From NCBI GenBank assembly GCA_947631835.1, contig CANRMW010000005.1, forward strand, positions 1 through 33,066: a stretch of 33,066 nucleotides of DNA. Direction: 5' to 3'. Of the stretch, positions 25,741 to 33,066 are shown piece by piece. The position numbers were made by a program, and so were the translations under genes. Below the pieces are notes generated by a model. The model made no database searches and was not told where the DNA came from. It saw only the letters and a program-made list of their open reading frames with translations. Each line of letters begins with the position of its first letter. Positions within the stretch are counted from its first letter, which is position 1. This DNA is from an uncultured Clostridia bacterium. Its GTDB lineage: Bacteria; Bacillota; Clostridia; Oscillospirales; Acutalibacteraceae.

Positions 25741-26457
25741 TCACCCCGCTTTCATCAGGTCTTGACGGAGGCGCTGCAAAATGCGCTTTTCGAGCCGGGA
25801 AATGTAGGACTGCGAGATGCCGAGGACGTCCGCGACCTCCTTTTGGGTGTGCTCTCTCCGATGCCCGAGGCCGTACCGCAGCTCCATGATCTGCTTTTCA
25901 CGCGGCTGGAGCCGCTCCACGGCGTCGAGGAGCAGCTTTCTCTCCGCCTCCTGCTCGATGTCCCGGTTCACCTCGTCCGGGTCGCTGCCGAGCAGGTCCG
26001 AAAGGAGCAGCTCGTTGCCGTCCCAATCGACATTCAGCGGGTCGTCGAGCGAGACTTCGTTTTTGAGCTGGGCGCTCTTCCGCAGGAACATCAGGATCTC
26101 GTTCTCGATGCACCGGGAAGCGTAGGTTGCGAGCTTGATGTTCCGGTCGATGCTGAAGGTGTTCACCGCCTTGATGAGCCCGATGGTGCCGATGGAGATC
26201 AGGTCCTCCGTGCTCGCGGCGGGAGAATCGAACTTCTTCGCGATGTACACCACGAGCCGGAGGTTGTGCGTGATGAGCGGGTCACGCGCGCCGGGAACGC
26301 CCGCCCGGATGTCCGCCATCACCCGCTGCTCCTCCTCCTTTGTGAGCGGCGGCGGGAGCGTCTCCGGGCCGTGGATATAGTGGCAGGCGCCGTCGTTGAG
26401 GCGCAGGACGATCCGGGCAAAGAGGACCTTCGCCCGCTGAAGCAGGACATGAAGCAT
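25741..26457 (-). CDS. sigE: RNA polymerase sporulation sigma factor SigE
   Basis: [71 protein letters not shown]. Follows spoIIGA. Confidence 0.93.
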   Translation of the reverse strand: MLHVLLQRAKVLFARIVLRLNDGACHYIHGPETLPPPLTKEEEQRVMADIRAGVPGARDPLITHNLRLVVYIAKKFDSPAASTEDLISIGTIGLIKAVNTFSIDRNIKLATYASRCIENEILMFLRKSAQLKNEVSLDDPLNVDWDGNELLLSDLLGSDPDEVNRDIEQEAERKLLLDAVERLQPREKQIMELRYGLGHRREHTQKEVADVLGISQSYISRLEKRILQRLRQDLMKAG

Positions 26458-26478
26458 GGGGATTCTCCTTTTCTTCTT

Positions 26479-27309
26479 CTATTTTTCGGGTTTTGGCGCG
26501 CCCTCAAGGAGCGCCGGATGCAAAAGCGCGGCAAACGTGCCGGCGGAAAGCGGCTTCTCCGAGACCGCCACCCATCCCGCAGCGGGGACGCCGCGCACGG
26601 TCAGGCGGTCCGGGCGAAACGCGGGGAGGATACCGTCCGCGCCGAGGGAGGAAAACGGCACGAGGCGCACGCCCGGCGGCCCTTTGCCGCCCGAAAGCGC
26701 GGGGAAGTCCTCCGGCAGAAGGTCCCCGAGCGCCCTCCGCTCCGCGATCAGGACCGGCTCGCCCGAAAACGGCTCCGTCAGGGAGAGCCCGGTATCCGTC
26801 TTTCCGGTCAGCGACACCGTCCGCCCGCGCAGGGTGATCTCGATCGGCGCGAAAAGTGCGTCCGGCTCCCGCTTATCGGAAAGCCCCGAAAAGATGCGGA
26901 GCAGGCCGTATGCCGCGCAGGTCGTCCCAAGGAGCAGCGGCGCGGAGATCGGGAAGTACACCGCGCCGTTTCGCAGCGTCAGCCCGCCGAAGGGCAGCAG
27001 GAACAGCAGCCCGGAAAGAGACGCCGCAAAGAGGAAGAGCACGAACGCGGCCTTCACGATCGTGCGAAAGGGCTTCGGGGCGAACGCGGCCGCCGCGAGC
27101 AGCGCCGCCTCCAAGAGGCCGAGAAGCACCGCGGCGGCGGGCGGCAGGCGCGGCAGCAGCGCGGAAAAGGCCAGCGCTCCGCCGAGCACCGAAGCCGCGA
27201 TCCACCGCCCCGTCGGGAGCGGCAAGCGGAGGAATCGCCGCGTGAGCGCCAGCAAAAGCGCGTCTATGTAGAGGTTCGTGAGAAACAGGATGTCTCCGTA
27301 GATGATCAT
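26479..27309 (-). CDS. spoIIGA: Sigma-E processing peptidase SpoIIGA
   Basis: MIIYGDILFLTNLYIDALLLALTRRFL N-terminal membrane domain; aspartyl-protease-like VSLTGKTDTGLSLTEPFSGEPVLIAE; directly upstream of sigE. Confidence 0.92.
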   Translation of the reverse strand: MIIYGDILFLTNLYIDALLLALTRRFLRLPLPTGRWIAASVLGGALAFSALLPRLPPAAAVLLGLLEAALLAAAAFAPKPFRTIVKAAFVLFLFAASLSGLLFLLPFGGLTLRNGAVYFPISAPLLLGTTCAAYGLLRIFSGLSDKREPDALFAPIEITLRGRTVSLTGKTDTGLSLTEPFSGEPVLIAERRALGDLLPEDFPALSGGKGPPGVRLVPFSSLGADGILPAFRPDRLTVRGVPAAGWVAVSEKPLSAGTFAALLHPALLEGAPKPEK

Positions 27310-27430
27310 CGCACCGCCCCTTTCCCTTTGACTCCAGTATACTCCCTCCCCCGTGGGACACCTTGTCGGAATCGGCGGACGCGCAAATTTTTCCCTTGAC
27401 GGAAAATTTCCTTCATCCGCCGCCAATGGC

Positions 27431-27475
27431 AAAAAAGCAGGACCGGCGCCGCTCTTTTGTCGGTACCGGTCCTGC
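27431..27475 (-). terminator. Intrinsic terminator after the aldo/keto reductase gene
   Basis: GCAGGACCGG...CCGGTCCTGC (10-bp perfect arms) with a minus-strand TTTTTT tract. Confidence 0.85.
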
Positions 27476-27527
27476 ACATATTGCTCTTTTCAGGCCGCAG
27501 CGGGCCTTTTTCCGTCCCTTTCGGGAT

Positions 27528-28679
27528 TCAGCACCCGAACAGCTCCGCCGTCTTCTGCATCCTCTCCGCCACCGCGACCCCGAACGGGCATCTGGATTCG
27601 CACTCCCGGCACCCGATGCACTCGGAGGCTTTGTGCTCCAGCAGCATATAGTGGGAGCGGACCGTCGCGGGGACCTCCGGCTGCATGGACGCGAGATCGT
27701 AAAACTTTCCGATCATGGCGATGTCCAGCTCCGCCGGACACGGTCTGCAGTGACCGCAGTAGGTGCATTCCCCGCGGTAGGAATGCAGCGGCGCGTTCGC
27801 AAGGACCGAAGCGTAATCCTTTTCTTTCTCGTCGGCGGTCTCGTAGCGCACCGCCTCGTCCACCTGCTCCTTCGTGTCATACCCGCAGAGGATCGAAGAC
27901 ACGCCGGGCCGCGTGAGCGCGTAATGGATGCACTGCAGCGGCGAGAGCGCAACCCCGAACGGCGAGCGCTTTTCGTCAAACAGCCGGCCGCCCGCAAAGC
28001 CCTTCATCACCGTGATCCCGACGCCCTTCTCCTCGCAGAGCTGGTACAGCGCCGCCCGCTCGGGATCGATGCCGGAAAGCCGCTCGTCATAGCGGTACCC
28101 CTCCGTGAGGAGGTCCTCCAGCTTCTCGCTCGAAGGCAGCATATCGAACGCGGGATTGACGCTGAACAGGATCATTTCGACCAGCCCGGATTCGACGACC
28201 GCCTTCGCGACCTTCGGGTTGTGGGAGCTTGCGCCGATGTGCCGGATGACGCCCTTCGCCTTCAGCTCCTTCACATAGTCCAGAAACGCGGAGTGCTGCA
28301 GGCTTTCCCAGTCCTCCTCGGTATCCACATAGTGGATCATGCCGAGGTCGATGTAATCCGTCTGCAAACGGCGCAGCAGATCCTCAAACGCGGGCTTCAC
28401 ATACTGCATGTCCCGCGTGCGCACATACTGGCCGTTCTGCCAGGTGGAGCCGAGATGCCCCTGCACGATCCAGTTCTCCCTGTTGCCGCGCATCGCTTTT
28501 CCGAGAATGTCTCTGGATTTCGGGTCCGGCATCCAGCAGTCGATGATGTTGACGCCGAGTTTCCCCGCGTAGCGCATCACCTCCACGGCTTCTTCCTCCG
28601 GGTGGCGCTCCAGCCATTCCCCGCCAAAACCGATCTCGCTCACGAGCAGGCCGGTTTTTCCAAGCATCCTTTTCTTCAT
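27528..28679 (-). CDS. Aldo/keto reductase with C-terminal ferredoxin-like 4Fe-4S motif
   Basis: KRMLGKTGLLVSEIGFGGEWL; HIGASSHNPKVAKAVVESG; CTYCGHCRPCPAELD..CIGCRECESRCPFGVAVAERM. Confidence 0.93.
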   Translation of the reverse strand: MKKRMLGKTGLLVSEIGFGGEWLERHPEEEAVEVMRYAGKLGVNIIDCWMPDPKSRDILGKAMRGNRENWIVQGHLGSTWQNGQYVRTRDMQYVKPAFEDLLRRLQTDYIDLGMIHYVDTEEDWESLQHSAFLDYVKELKAKGVIRHIGASSHNPKVAKAVVESGLVEMILFSVNPAFDMLPSSEKLEDLLTEGYRYDERLSGIDPERAALYQLCEEKGVGITVMKGFAGGRLFDEKRSPFGVALSPLQCIHYALTRPGVSSILCGYDTKEQVDEAVRYETADEKEKDYASVLANAPLHSYRGECTYCGHCRPCPAELDIAMIGKFYDLASMQPEVPATVRSHYMLLEHKASECIGCRECESRCPFGVAVAERMQKTAELFGC

Positions 28680-28780
28680 GCGGATCCCTCCATGTTCCTT
28701 TGTTCCGTCACGCCGGGCCGAAGCCGGCTCCCGTCCGCGAAATGCCGCGCAAGGGGCCGCAGGCGGGTTTTTCTGCCTTT

Positions 28781-28809
28781 ATTTTACCAGTATGAAGCCC
28801 CGTTGTCAA
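28781..28809 (-). promoter_or_regulatory. Sigma-A-like promoter for the aldo/keto reductase gene
   Basis: Minus strand TTGACA-17 nt-TAAAAT. Confidence 0.8.
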
Positions 28810-28886
28810 CACGAAGACAGGCGCTCTTTCCGGCCGAGCGCAAAAGCAGCCGGTCTCCCGCCGCGCCGGAGCGCGATTAAACGCGG

Positions 28887-28924
28887 AAAACGCTCCCGGG
28901 CTTTGCATTCCCGGGAACGTTTTC
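28887..28924. terminator. Intrinsic terminator after the acyl-CoA synthetase gene
   Basis: AAAACGCTCCCGGG...CCCGGGAACGTTTT. Confidence 0.75.
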
Positions 28925-28964
28925 GCTGTATGCAAAATATTTTTCTGTGTTTTCCTGCGGCCGG

Positions 28965-30599
28965 TCAGGCGCGGTTCTGCGCTTCGACCAGACGGACGCC
29001 GCAGTAGATCTCGCGCAGCTTCGGCTTCTCGATCTTGCCGGTCGCGTTGCGCGGCACGTCCGCAAAGATGATCTTTCTCGGGCGCTTGTAGCGGGGCAGG
29101 TCGCCGCAGAAGTGCATGACCTCTTCCTCGGTGAGCGTCATGCCCGCTTTGACCTGAATGATCGCCGCGGCGATCTCGCCGAGGCGCGGGTCCGGCAGGC
29201 CGATGACCGCGACGTCGTGGATCTTCGGGTGCGCCGCGAGGAAGTCCTCGATCTGCACGGGGTACAGGTTCTCGCCGCCGGAGATGATGACGTCCTTCTT
29301 GCGGTCCACGAGGAAGACGAAGCCCTCCTCGTCCTGCATCGCCATGTCTCCGGTGTGCAGCCAGCCGTTCTCCAGCACCTCTTCGGTGGATTTTGGGTCG
29401 TGATAATAGCACACCATGACGCCCGGCCCCTTCACGCAGAGCTCGCCGACCTCGCCCTGCTTCACGGGCTCGTTCTTCTCATCGACGATCTTGAGCCGCC
29501 AGCCGTAGCCCGGCACGCCGATCGCGCCGACCTTGCGCGTGTTCTCCAGCCCGAGATGCACGCATCCGGGGCCGGTGGATTCCGAGAGGCCGTAGTTCGT
29601 GTCATACTGGTGGTGCGGGAAATAGCGGAGCCAGCGCCGGATCAGCGAAGGCGGCACGGGCTGCGCGCCGATGTGCATCAGCCGCCACTGGGAGAGCTGA
29701 TAGTCTTCGAGCTTCAGGTCGCCCCGGTCGAGCGCCGCGAGGATGTCCTGCGCCCACGGCACGAGGAGCCACACGTTGGTGCAGCCCTCCCCCGAGACCG
29801 CCTCGAGGATGGACGTCGGTGAGTTGCCCTTGAGCAGCACGGCGCGGCTCCCGGTATAGAGCGAGCCGAACCAGTGCATTTTCGCGCCGGTGTGGTAGAG
29901 CGGCGGGATGCAGAGGAACACGTCGTCGTGGGTGGTCTGGTGGTGGATGGCCTCCATCTTCGCGGACTGCGAGAGCGCCTGGTGCCGGAGCAGGATCGCC
30001 TTCGGGAAGCCGGTCGTGCCGGAGGAGTAATAGATGGCGGCCTCGTCGTCCTCCTCGATGAGGACCTTCGGCGCGACGCTCGAGCAGTTCGCCGCCGCGA
30101 GGTGGTAGTCCTCCGCAAAGGACGGGCAGTTCTCGCCCACATAGAACAGCAGCCGCTCCCGGCCGAGCTCATCCGCAATGTCCTCCACGCGGCCGATGAA
30201 CTCCGGGCCGAAGAACAGCACGTCCACGTCCGCGAGCTTCACGCAGTAGGCGATCTCGTCCGCCGTGTAGCGAAAGTTGAGCGGCACGGCGATCGCGCCG
30301 GATTTCAGCACGCCGAAATAGATCGGGAGCCATTCGAGGCAGTTCATCAGCAAAATCGCGACCTTCTGCCCCTTGCGGATCCCCCGCCCGAGCAGCAGGT
30401 TCGCCACGCGGTTCGCCTTCTCGTCAAAGACGGACCATGTGATCGTGCGCCGGTAGGGCGCCGTGGCGCTGGGCTGGATGAGCTCATACTCCTTCCATGT
30501 GACGCGCTGTATCTCCTGCACCTCCGGGTTGATCTCCACCAGAGCGGTCTCTTCGCCGTACAGCTTGCTGTTGCGTTCCAGCAGATCCGTAATGGGCAT
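28965..30599 (-). CDS. Class I adenylate-forming acyl-CoA synthetase (AMP-binding)
   Basis: IYYSSGTTGFPKAILLRH, NYGLSESTGPGCVHLG, GWLHTGDMAMQDEEGFVFLVDRKKDVIISGGENLYPVQIEDFLAAHPKIHDVAVIG, RNATGKIEKPKLRE. Confidence 0.95.
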   Translation of the reverse strand: MPITDLLERNSKLYGEETALVEINPEVQEIQRVTWKEYELIQPSATAPYRRTITWSVFDEKANRVANLLLGRGIRKGQKVAILLMNCLEWLPIYFGVLKSGAIAVPLNFRYTADEIAYCVKLADVDVLFFGPEFIGRVEDIADELGRERLLFYVGENCPSFAEDYHLAAANCSSVAPKVLIEEDDEAAIYYSSGTTGFPKAILLRHQALSQSAKMEAIHHQTTHDDVFLCIPPLYHTGAKMHWFGSLYTGSRAVLLKGNSPTSILEAVSGEGCTNVWLLVPWAQDILAALDRGDLKLEDYQLSQWRLMHIGAQPVPPSLIRRWLRYFPHHQYDTNYGLSESTGPGCVHLGLENTRKVGAIGVPGYGWRLKIVDEKNEPVKQGEVGELCVKGPGVMVCYYHDPKSTEEVLENGWLHTGDMAMQDEEGFVFLVDRKKDVIISGGENLYPVQIEDFLAAHPKIHDVAVIGLPDPRLGEIAAAIIQVKAGMTLTEEEVMHFCGDLPRYKRPRKIIFADVPRNATGKIEKPKLREIYCGVRLVEAQNRA

Positions 30600-30741
30600 C
30601 TATGTTCCTTCCTTTCCATGGCGGCGCTTCTCCGCCTGCGTATCGGTTTTTCGGGCCGCGTGAGCCGCCGGCCGCGCCCCCGCCTGCCCGTCTCCAAAAC
30701 GCGCGCACGCGCGGCGGCGGACGGATTCAGCGGTACTTACC

Positions 30742-30770
30742 ATCATATCCGATTTCGCCCGAAAAGTCAA
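30742..30770 (-). promoter_or_regulatory. Sigma-A-like promoter for the acyl-CoA synthetase gene
   Basis: Minus strand TTGACT-17 nt-TATGAT. Confidence 0.7.
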
Positions 30771-30852
30771 GAGAAAGCCGAGAAAATGACCCCCTTCGGC
30801 AAACCTTTTGCAGCCTTCGCGGCGCAAACCTGCAAATTTCGCGTTTTTCCTA

Positions 30853-30881
30853 TTGACTTTATCGCTTTTATCTGATAAACT
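30853..30881 (+). promoter_or_regulatory. Sigma-A-like promoter for the symporter gene
   Basis: TTGACT-17 nt-TAAACT. Confidence 0.55.
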
Positions 30882-30917
30882 CATACAGATAGGATCGACT
30901 GAAAGGATGAGATAAAA

Positions 30918-32480
30918 ATGATACTCAAAGTCCTGCTTCTCGTCGTTTTCTTCGGCGTCATGGTCGCCATCGGCATCTATTGCCGCCGCCACGCCACCGA
31001 TGTGAACGGCTTCGTTCTGGGCGGGCGCGCCGTCGGCCCGTGGCTCACGGCCTTCGCCTACGGCACCTCTTACTTCTCCGCCGTCGTCTTCGTCGGGTAC
31101 GCCGGCCAGTTCGGCTGGAAATACGGCATCGCCGCCACATGGGCCGGCATCGGCAACGCGCTCATCGGCTCGCTGCTCGCGTGGGCGGTCCTTGGCAGAC
31201 GCACCCGCATCATGACCCAGCACCTCGACAGCGCGACCATGCCGGAATTTTTCGGCCGGCGCTTCGGCAGCCCGGCGCTCAAGATCGCGGCCTCGATGGT
31301 CACGTTCATTTTCCTGATCCCCTACACCGCCTCGCTCTACAACGGCCTCAGCCGCCTCTTTGCGATGGCCTTTGACATCGACTACTCGATCTGCGTGATC
31401 GTCATGGCGGTGCTCACCGGCGTCTACGTCATCGCCGGCGGGTACATGGCCACTGCGATCAACGATTTCATCCAGGGCATCATCATGATCTTCGGCATCT
31501 GCGCCGTGATCGCCGCGGTCCTGAGCAGCAGGGGCGGCTTCCTCGCCGCGCTGGAGGGCCTCTCGCAGGTCACGGATGAGACCGTCTCCTCCGCGCCCGG
31601 CATCTTTAACTCCTTCTTCGGACCCGATCCCATCAACCTGCTCGGCGTCGTGATCCTGACGTCGCTGGGCACCTGGGGCCTTCCGCAGATGGTCCAGCAG
31701 TTCTACGCCATCAAAAGCGAGAAATCCGTCAGCACCGGCCTCGTCGTCTCCACAGCGTTCGCGTTCATCGTCGCGGGCGGCTGCTACTTCCTCGGCGGCT
31801 TCGGCCGGCTCTTCTCCGACAAGATGGAGATGGTGAACGGCCTGCCGAACGGCAGCTACGACTCCGTGATCCCGACGATGCTCTCCGGCCTGCCCGATCT
31901 TCTGATCGCGCTCGTCGTCATCCTCGTGCTCTCGGCTTCCATGTCCACGCTCTCCTCCCTGGTGCTCACCTCCAGCTCCACCCTGACGCTGGACCTTCTC
32001 AAGGGCCATGTCGTCAAGAACATGACTGAAAAGCGCCAGGTGTTCATCATGCGCTGCCTCATCGTCGTGTTCATTGCGATCTCCGTCGTCATGGCGATCA
32101 TCCAGTATAAGTCCAGCGTCACCTTCATTGCGCAGTTGATGGGCGTGAGCTGGGGCGCGCTCGCGGGCGCGTTCCTCGCGCCGTTCCTCTACGGCCTCTA
32201 CTGGAAGCGCACGACGAAGGCCGCCTGCTGGGTCAGCTTCATTTTCTCCACCGTGTTCATGCTGGCCGTGATCTCCCCGCTGAAGGTCTTCCTCCCGGCG
32301 TTGCTCCAGTCCCCGATCAACGCGGGCGCGTTCTGCATGCTCATGGGCCTTGTCCTCGTGCCCGTCGTCTCGCTGTTCACCCCCGCGCCCGATCACAAGC
32401 TCGTGGACAACGCCTTCTCCTGCTACGACCAGAAGGTGACGGTCCGCCAGAGCGAAGCGCTCGGCGACCCCGAAGACTAA
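30918..32480 (+). CDS. Sodium:solute symporter family protein
   Basis: VNGFVLGGRAVGPWLTAFAYGTSYFSAVVFVGYAGQFGWKYGIAATWAGIGNAL; GGYMATAINDFIQGIIMIFG; LVVILVLSASMSTLSSLVLTSSSTLTLDLLK. Confidence 0.94.
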   Translation: MILKVLLLVVFFGVMVAIGIYCRRHATDVNGFVLGGRAVGPWLTAFAYGTSYFSAVVFVGYAGQFGWKYGIAATWAGIGNALIGSLLAWAVLGRRTRIMTQHLDSATMPEFFGRRFGSPALKIAASMVTFIFLIPYTASLYNGLSRLFAMAFDIDYSICVIVMAVLTGVYVIAGGYMATAINDFIQGIIMIFGICAVIAAVLSSRGGFLAALEGLSQVTDETVSSAPGIFNSFFGPDPINLLGVVILTSLGTWGLPQMVQQFYAIKSEKSVSTGLVVSTAFAFIVAGGCYFLGGFGRLFSDKMEMVNGLPNGSYDSVIPTMLSGLPDLLIALVVILVLSASMSTLSSLVLTSSSTLTLDLLKGHVVKNMTEKRQVFIMRCLIVVFIAISVVMAIIQYKSSVTFIAQLMGVSWGALAGAFLAPFLYGLYWKRTTKAACWVSFIFSTVFMLAVISPLKVFLPALLQSPINAGAFCMLMGLVLVPVVSLFTPAPDHKLVDNAFSCYDQKVTVRQSEALGDPED

Positions 32481-32497
32481 ACCGAAAACAGACGAAA

Positions 32498-32536
32498 ACG
32501 GCGGGATGCCCTGCGCACCCCGCCGTACTTTTTTGT
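32498..32536 (+). terminator. Intrinsic terminator between convergent symporter and ACT genes
   Basis: ACGGCGGG...CCCGCCGT followed by ACTTTTTTG. Confidence 0.85.
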
Positions 32537-32544
32537 TTTTTCGG

Positions 32545-32979
32545 TCACAGCTCGGCGACCGTCTCCTGCTCGAGCGGCGTGATCCCGTGCGCGCGAAGCG
32601 CGGCGGCCGCCGCTTCCTCGTCCCGCACGCGGAAGATCATATACGCCTTGTCGGAGGTCTTGCCGCCGAGGAACGCGTACATATACTCGACATTCACCCC
32701 GGCGTCCGCGAGAACCCCGAGCACCTTCGCGAGCCCGCCCGGCTCGTCCGGGATGCCCACGCCGAGCACCGTCGTGACGCTGTGGACAAAGCCCGCGTCC
32801 CGAAGCGTCGTCGTCGTGCGGTACACGTCGTCCACGATGATCCGTGCGATGCCGAAATCCGTCGTCTCGGCGAGCGAGAGCGCGCGCATGTCGATGTCGT
32901 TCTTCGCCAGCACGTCCGCCATCGCCTTGAGCGCGCCGGAGCTGTTTTCCAGAAATACGGAAATCTGCTTGATGTTCAC
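32545..32979 (-). CDS. ACT domain-containing protein (tandem ACT, amino-acid binding)
   Basis: IKQISVFLENSSGALKAMADVLAKNDIDMRALSLAETTDFGIARIIVDD and second repeat VLGVGIPDEPGGLAKVLGVLADAGVNVEYMYAFLG. Confidence 0.93.
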   Translation of the reverse strand: MNIKQISVFLENSSGALKAMADVLAKNDIDMRALSLAETTDFGIARIIVDDVYRTTTTLRDAGFVHSVTTVLGVGIPDEPGGLAKVLGVLADAGVNVEYMYAFLGGKTSDKAYMIFRVRDEEAAAAALRAHGITPLEQETVAEL

Positions 32980-33013
32980 TCCATTTCCTCCTCGTATTAT
33001 AAAAGAGTAGTAT

Positions 33014-33045
33014 TTGTAGACCCCTCTCCAGGGGTATGCTACAAT
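33014..33045 (+). promoter_or_regulatory. Candidate MerR-family-type promoter (long spacer with dyad operator)
   Basis: TTGTAG-20 nt-TACAAT. The spacer contains inverted repeat ACCCCT-ctcc-AGGGGT, and outer arms TTGTAG/CTACAA are also complementary. Confidence 0.55.
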
Positions 33046-33066
33046 GTAAGGGATGCTGTGGATTGG

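Noticed and set aside
25762-27399. 545-aa plus-strand ORF opposite sigE and spoIIGA
   Set aside because: Antisense artefact with Arg-rich low-complexity translation. The opposite strand encodes clear SigE and SpoIIGA.

Overview
This window is a GC-rich chromosomal segment from a spore-forming Firmicute, probably Oscillospirales/Clostridia. That lineage call is inferred from spoIIGA-sigE, V-type ATPase genes, a T-box leader and ECF transporters. Most of the window is ordinary core and metabolic genes:
- V-ATPase subunits B (partial) and D
- an L-cysteine desulfidase/UPF0597 family protein
- a GlpA-like / FAD-oxidoreductase / DUF1667 operon with a HAD hydrolase
- a GtrA protein, a TIM-barrel isomerase and a LURP-one-like protein
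- a PaaK-type CoA ligase
- a complete TrpP-like ECF transporter operon behind a T-box leader
- an apbE / NusG-II / Gx-transporter operon
- ogt, degV, rpsO and pnp
- an Lgt-like protein, a DUF4190-like protein and an Xre regulator
- an AI-2E family transporter, a Gfo/Idh/MocA oxidoreductase, and spoIIGA-sigE
- an aldo/keto reductase, an acyl-CoA synthetase, a sodium:solute symporter and an ACT-domain protein

The least explained structure is a five-copy tandem array of a ~160 bp unit at about 13914-14704. Each unit is a chain of small perfect hairpins, mostly with 3-nt loops. Two hairpins differ between copies by paired (compensatory) changes. The array lies between a good sigma-A-like promoter and the apbE start codon, so it may be transcribed as a ~840 nt structured leader. 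Secondary points of interest are a Trp-specifier T-box on a dedicated ECF operon, a long hairpin in the pnp leader, a MerR-type promoter at the right edge, and an AT-richer island carrying a divergent Lgt paralogue.
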